From assembly GCA_964632945.1 (NCBI GenBank), contig CAZWCX010000134.1, positions 1 through 18,428 of the forward strand: a stretch of DNA of 18,428 nt, read 5' to 3'. The notes under the pieces were generated by a model, which was given only the letters and a program-made list of their open reading frames with translations, was not told where the DNA came from and searched no databases. The number at the start of each line of letters is the position of its first letter. Positions within the stretch are counted from its first letter, which is position 1. The DNA is from CAZWCX01 sp964632945. Lineage in GTDB: Bacteria; Planctomycetota; MHYJ01; WSZJ01; CAZWCX01. Positions 15,747 to 18,428 of the stretch are shown here, one piece after another. Position numbers and translations under genes: made by a program.

Positions 15747-15800
15747 GGTCGAAGCCGACATGCGCGTCCTGCCGCGCGACGGCCTCGCCTGGAGCCGGGC

Positions 15801-16997
15801 ATGCGCCACCCGTGGATCCTCCCGGGACTGATCTTCACCGCCCTCACTTTCGCCCAGCCCGCGATGGCGCAGGAACGCGAGCGTTCCAGCCGATCCCACC
15901 GCCACATCCTCGCCGGCCCGTGGGAAATGCCCGACTGGGTGGTCGACGAGAACACCCGCCGCCTGCTCGAGGAGATGATGCGGTCGGCCCGGGGCGGAGG
16001 TCCCCAGGGGGAGTTGACGCCGCGCGAGCGTGAGCGGTTGCTTCAGCAAGTGCGCAAGATGCTCGAGCAAATGCCGCCGGGCGGCACCTTGCCGAACCCG
16101 GACGCGCTCAAGGGCCTCGAGGGGTATGAGGATCTTCTCGAGTCGTATCGACGGATGCTCGCCGACGCGCAACGACCCCCGGGGGATCCCACGCTCGAGG
16201 ATACGTTCCAGGAGTGGATGGGGGACCTGGCGCGTGAGCTTCGGGAGGAGGCCGGGGCGGGTCCGCTCTTCGACACCGACCCGGGGAACCAACCGCCCAT
16301 CCTGTCCCCCGAAGGCGCAAAGCTGATGCGGGACCTGCTTCAGGACGTGAAGGTCGATCCGAAGCTGCGGGAGGAGCTGAACCGGAGTTTCCGGGGCGTA
16401 AAGGACGCGCTCAAGGGCCTGCGCGACTGGTGGAAGGAAATGCCGAAGCCGGAGCGGAACGGGGGAGACAAGACGGATCCGGCGAAGACGGATCCGATCC
16501 GGTCGCCGACCGATCCGGCCACGAACCCCTCGTCCAGTCACCTCCGGGCCCCGACCTTGCCGGCGCTCCCCGCGGTGCCGGACCTGCCGATTCGGGAGTT
16601 TCTGCTCGTGGTCCTCTATGCGGGCGCAGCGGCGCTCGCGATGTTCGTGTTGTACCTCCTGTGGGGTCTGCTCGGAGAACGCGTTCGCGCATCGCTGGCG
16701 CGCTCGCGGATTCGCCGGCCGGAGCTCCCGGAGCGATTCGGCGGGCCGGACGAGTACTTTCGCTTCTTCCGAGAGCTGATGGCCTACCTGACCCGCCGGC
16801 CGGTGGAGGGAAGGACCCATCGGGAGCTGGAGGACGGGGCGGTGGCGATCCATCCGGCATCCGAGCAGGCCTCCCGCGCGGCCGCCCGGGCGTACGAGAC
16901 TCTGTATTACGATCGCCGAGCCCAGGCCCGCGCCGACGAAATGTGCCGCCAGGCGCATGAGGCTTGCCGGGACCTGCTGGATCAGGTTCGCGACTGA
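15801..16997 (+). CDS. DUF4129-containing membrane protein
   Basis: This is a 398-residue protein with an N-terminal signal peptide (hydrophobic 5-20, Ala-Met-Ala before Gln-Glu-Arg) and a long hydrophilic, helical, Arg/Glu/Pro-rich region facing the periplasm (about 25-260). One transmembrane segment (about 267-291) follows, then a cytosolic C-terminal domain. That domain, with Tyr-Phe-Arg-Phe-Phe-Arg-Glu, a Gly-Arg-Thr-His-Arg-Glu segment and a final Ala-Tyr-Glu-Thr-Leu-Tyr-Tyr-Asp-Arg, has the pattern of DUF4129, the domain found at the C-terminus of TgpA-type transglutaminases and in MoxR/DUF58 clusters. The biochemical role is unknown. ATG 15801 gives the complete signal peptide; a weak GGAG lies upstream. 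The next gene starts 7 nt after its stop. Confidence 0.72.
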   Translation: MRHPWILPGLIFTALTFAQPAMAQERERSSRSHRHILAGPWEMPDWVVDENTRRLLEEMMRSARGGGPQGELTPRERERLLQQVRKMLEQMPPGGTLPNPDALKGLEGYEDLLESYRRMLADAQRPPGDPTLEDTFQEWMGDLARELREEAGAGPLFDTDPGNQPPILSPEGAKLMRDLLQDVKVDPKLREELNRSFRGVKDALKGLRDWWKEMPKPERNGGDKTDPAKTDPIRSPTDPATNPSSSHLRAPTLPALPAVPDLPIREFLLVVLYAGAAALAMFVLYLLWGLLGERVRASLARSRIRRPELPERFGGPDEYFRFFRELMAYLTRRPVEGRTHRELEDGAVAIHPASEQASRAAARAYETLYYDRRAQARADEMCRQAHEACRDLLDQVRD

Positions 16998-17004
16998 GGT
17001 CCGA

Positions 17005-18348
17005 GTGTCGACACCCCCGCCGTCGAGTTCGCGTCCATGCGTTCGCGCGCTGCTCCTCGCCGCCCTGCTCGCGGGCTGCGCACTCGTGTCCGCGCGCGGG
17101 CAGGGCCGGGAGCCGTCGCCGCCGTCCTGGTCAGGGCTCGACGGATTCGTGATGCTGCTGCAGCAGCGCGGGTTTCGGTTCCTTCCCGAGCTCGGACCCG
17201 CCCTCGACGATCCGTCGCGCCGGGTCTGGGTCGTACTCTTCGGTCGTCCACCCGAGGGGAAAAACCTGGGGGACCGGCTCCTTCGGCACGCCCGGCAGGG
17301 CGCGCCGGTCCTGCTGGCCAGCGACCGCGCCGCGGAGATGAATCCTGTCCTCGAAGCCTTCGGGGTCGGGATGGATTTCGATCGGGAGTATCGCGTGCTG
17401 CGGGCGGCGGAACGGCACCACGGCTATGCCGATTGCCCGATCCTGACGCCCCGGGACACCTCCCACGCGCTCTTTCGCGGGGTGATGAGCCTCGCCATGA
17501 ACCGGCCCGCTTCGTTCCGCTCCGTCCCGGGGGACTACCGGTACCTGGCCCGGCTGGCGGAGGCGGAGAGGGGGACGAAGCTGCGTCCGTGCATGCTTGC
17601 CCATCGCCGGCACCCGGTCGTGCTGATCAGCGATCACAGCCTGTTCATCAATTCGATGCTGACCTCCGAATCGAACCTGACTTTCGCCGCCAATCTGATC
17701 GAGGTCGCTGCGGCTCAGGAGGTCGTGCTGGTCGTCGATGGAAGGGTCCTGCACCCGGCGATGTTCCCGCCCGGATTCCCCGACCTGACGCCGCAGGCCT
17801 CGGTGCGGGTGTTGGATCGGGCCCTGCGGGCGGCGGAGGAAGCGGGGGTGTTTCGGAATCTGGACGCGCGCACGGTGGCCGCAACGACGGCGGCGCTGAC
17901 CGTGGTGGTGGCGGCCGTGCTGGGCCTCTGGGTCTTGCGTCGTCCGGCATCGGCTCCCGACCTCCTGCAGAGGGGGCCGGCGTTGCTGGTCGCGTTCGGC
18001 GGCGACCGGCCTCCGGCCACGGAGGAGCGTGACCTGCGCATTCCCGCTCAGGAATACGTGTCCGCGTGGTGGAAGCGGTTCCGGATGCGGCAGCGGTTGC
18101 CGGCCGGAACGCCCCTCGATGTGTCCCGACTGGAGATTTCGGCCGGCTCGAACCGCGCGCGCCGGGGAGTGGAGCGGGATCTGCGGGACCTGGGGGCCGC
18201 GGTCCGGGCCGGGGACCGGCCCCTCCCGGTCGCCGGGTTCCAGAGACTGCTCGCCGCCGCGCGTCGCTGTGACGAGGCGGGAGCGTCCCTCGCCCTGCGA
18301 GGCGCCCCGGCGGAGGCCGCCGCCGCGGAGGACACCATGCCGGGCTAG
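17005..18348 (+). CDS. DUF4350-like membrane protein
   Basis: This is a 447-residue protein. The N-terminal hydrophobic stretch ends in Leu-Leu-Ala-Gly-Cys, a possible lipobox. An extracytoplasmic domain (about 45-270) has the DUF4350 pattern: Val-Trp-Val-Val-Leu-Phe-Gly-Arg-Pro-Pro-Glu, Gly-Ala-Pro-Val-Leu-Leu-Ala-Ser, and a late Ser-Asp-His-Ser-Leu-Phe-Ile-Asn segment followed by Asn-Leu-Thr-Phe-Ala-Ala-Asn. A transmembrane helix follows (about 291-312) and then a cytosolic tail. DUF4350 proteins are typically found next to DUF4129, MoxR ATPase and DUF58 genes; the function is unknown. I chose GTG 17005, where GAGG (16995-16998) sits 6 nt upstream and the signal stays intact; a longer in-frame start at 16957 lies inside the preceding gene. 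The stop is UAG, immediately followed by a strong hairpin. Confidence 0.72.
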   Translation: MSTPPPSSSRPCVRALLLAALLAGCALVSARGQGREPSPPSWSGLDGFVMLLQQRGFRFLPELGPALDDPSRRVWVVLFGRPPEGKNLGDRLLRHARQGAPVLLASDRAAEMNPVLEAFGVGMDFDREYRVLRAAERHHGYADCPILTPRDTSHALFRGVMSLAMNRPASFRSVPGDYRYLARLAEAERGTKLRPCMLAHRRHPVVLISDHSLFINSMLTSESNLTFAANLIEVAAAQEVVLVVDGRVLHPAMFPPGFPDLTPQASVRVLDRALRAAEEAGVFRNLDARTVAATTAALTVVVAAVLGLWVLRRPASAPDLLQRGPALLVAFGGDRPPATEERDLRIPAQEYVSAWWKRFRMRQRLPAGTPLDVSRLEISAGSNRARRGVERDLRDLGAAVRAGDRPLPVAGFQRLLAAARRCDEAGASLALRGAPAEAAAAEDTMPG

Positions 18349-18349
18349 C

Positions 18350-18392
18350 CCGGATTATTCGCGAACAGCTTCTCTGTTCGCGAACAATCCGG
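18350..18392. terminator. 19-bp near-perfect hairpin after the DUF4350-like gene
   Basis: The arms at 18350-18368 and 18374-18392 pair over 19 positions with a single A/C mismatch around a 5-nt loop CTTCT. Each arm contains the self-complementary TTCGCGAA or the near-equivalent. It begins 2 nt after the UAG stop. No T-run follows, so it may be a U-less or bidirectional terminator, an mRNA-stabilising 3' structure, or a copy of a dispersed palindromic repeat. Confidence 0.55.
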
Positions 18393-18398
18393 CTCCGT

Positions 18399-18415
18399 CC
18401 GGCCTGGAAGGCCGG
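18399..18415. repeat. Second short hairpin after the terminal palindrome
   Basis: CCGGCC (18399-18404) pairs with GGCCGG (18410-18415) around TGGAA. It lies 6 nt after the 19-bp hairpin, so the two form a tandem stem-loop pair at the window edge. Confidence 0.4.
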
Positions 18416-18428
18416 CCGGAGCAGGACT

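Larger units (their letters stand above)
15487..15800. other. 314-nt intergenic region
   Basis: It contains the terminator at 15577-15613 and the putative promoter at 15717-15746. I see no gene; frames across it are short and lack ribosome binding sites. Confidence 0.6.

Overview
The window is GC-rich bacterial DNA, tightly packed, with frequent 4-bp or 1-bp stop/start overlaps, some TTG and GTG starts and UGA as the commonest stop codon. Nothing here fixes the phylum. A giant cytosolic Ser/Thr kinase fused to AAA and TPR modules, the DUF4129/DUF4350 pair, a sigma-54 type promoter, denitrification genes and an apparent selenocysteine gene together suggest a large-genome environmental bacterium of the Planctomycetota, Myxococcota or Gemmatimonadota kind. 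That placement is inference.

Layout. (1) 1-2386: the end of a nitrous-oxide-reductase maturation operon, nosD (3' end only)-nosF-nosY-nosL, with overlapping genes. (2) 2656-3417: a secreted dihaem c-type cytochrome with its own promoter, plausibly an electron carrier for the same respiratory pathway. (3) 3659-10228: one 2189-residue protein made of a Ser/Thr kinase followed by two successive copies of an AAA ATPase + TPR module. (4) 10330-14781: a five-gene operon of a BtpA/SgcQ-family protein, an ABC-2 ATPase, its permease, archease and the RNA ligase RtcB. (5) 14809-15486: two divergent paralogous 4-Cys zinc-ribbon mini-proteins around an intergenic region holding an 8-bp inverted repeat and a sigma-54 type promoter. 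(6) 15801-18348: a DUF4129 membrane protein and a DUF4350-like membrane protein, the usual start of a MoxR/DUF58/transglutaminase-type cluster, ending at a very strong hairpin.

The main discovery is in rtcB. The gene is interrupted by an in-frame UGA exactly where every RtcB I know has its metal-binding active-site cysteine (the Asp-Ile-Asn-Cys-Gly motif). The frame continues uninterrupted to a complete C-terminus carrying every other catalytic residue. Beginning 14 nt after the UGA is a perfect 7-bp stem closed by a GGUCU loop, the same loop sequence as the selenocysteine insertion element of E. coli fdhF. The simplest reading is a selenocysteine-containing RNA ligase (Sec104), encoded directly downstream of its activator archease. 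Ordinary gene callers would split it into a 103-residue fragment and a separate truncated RtcB. UGA is an ordinary stop in at least nine other genes of the window, so genome-wide recoding does not explain it.
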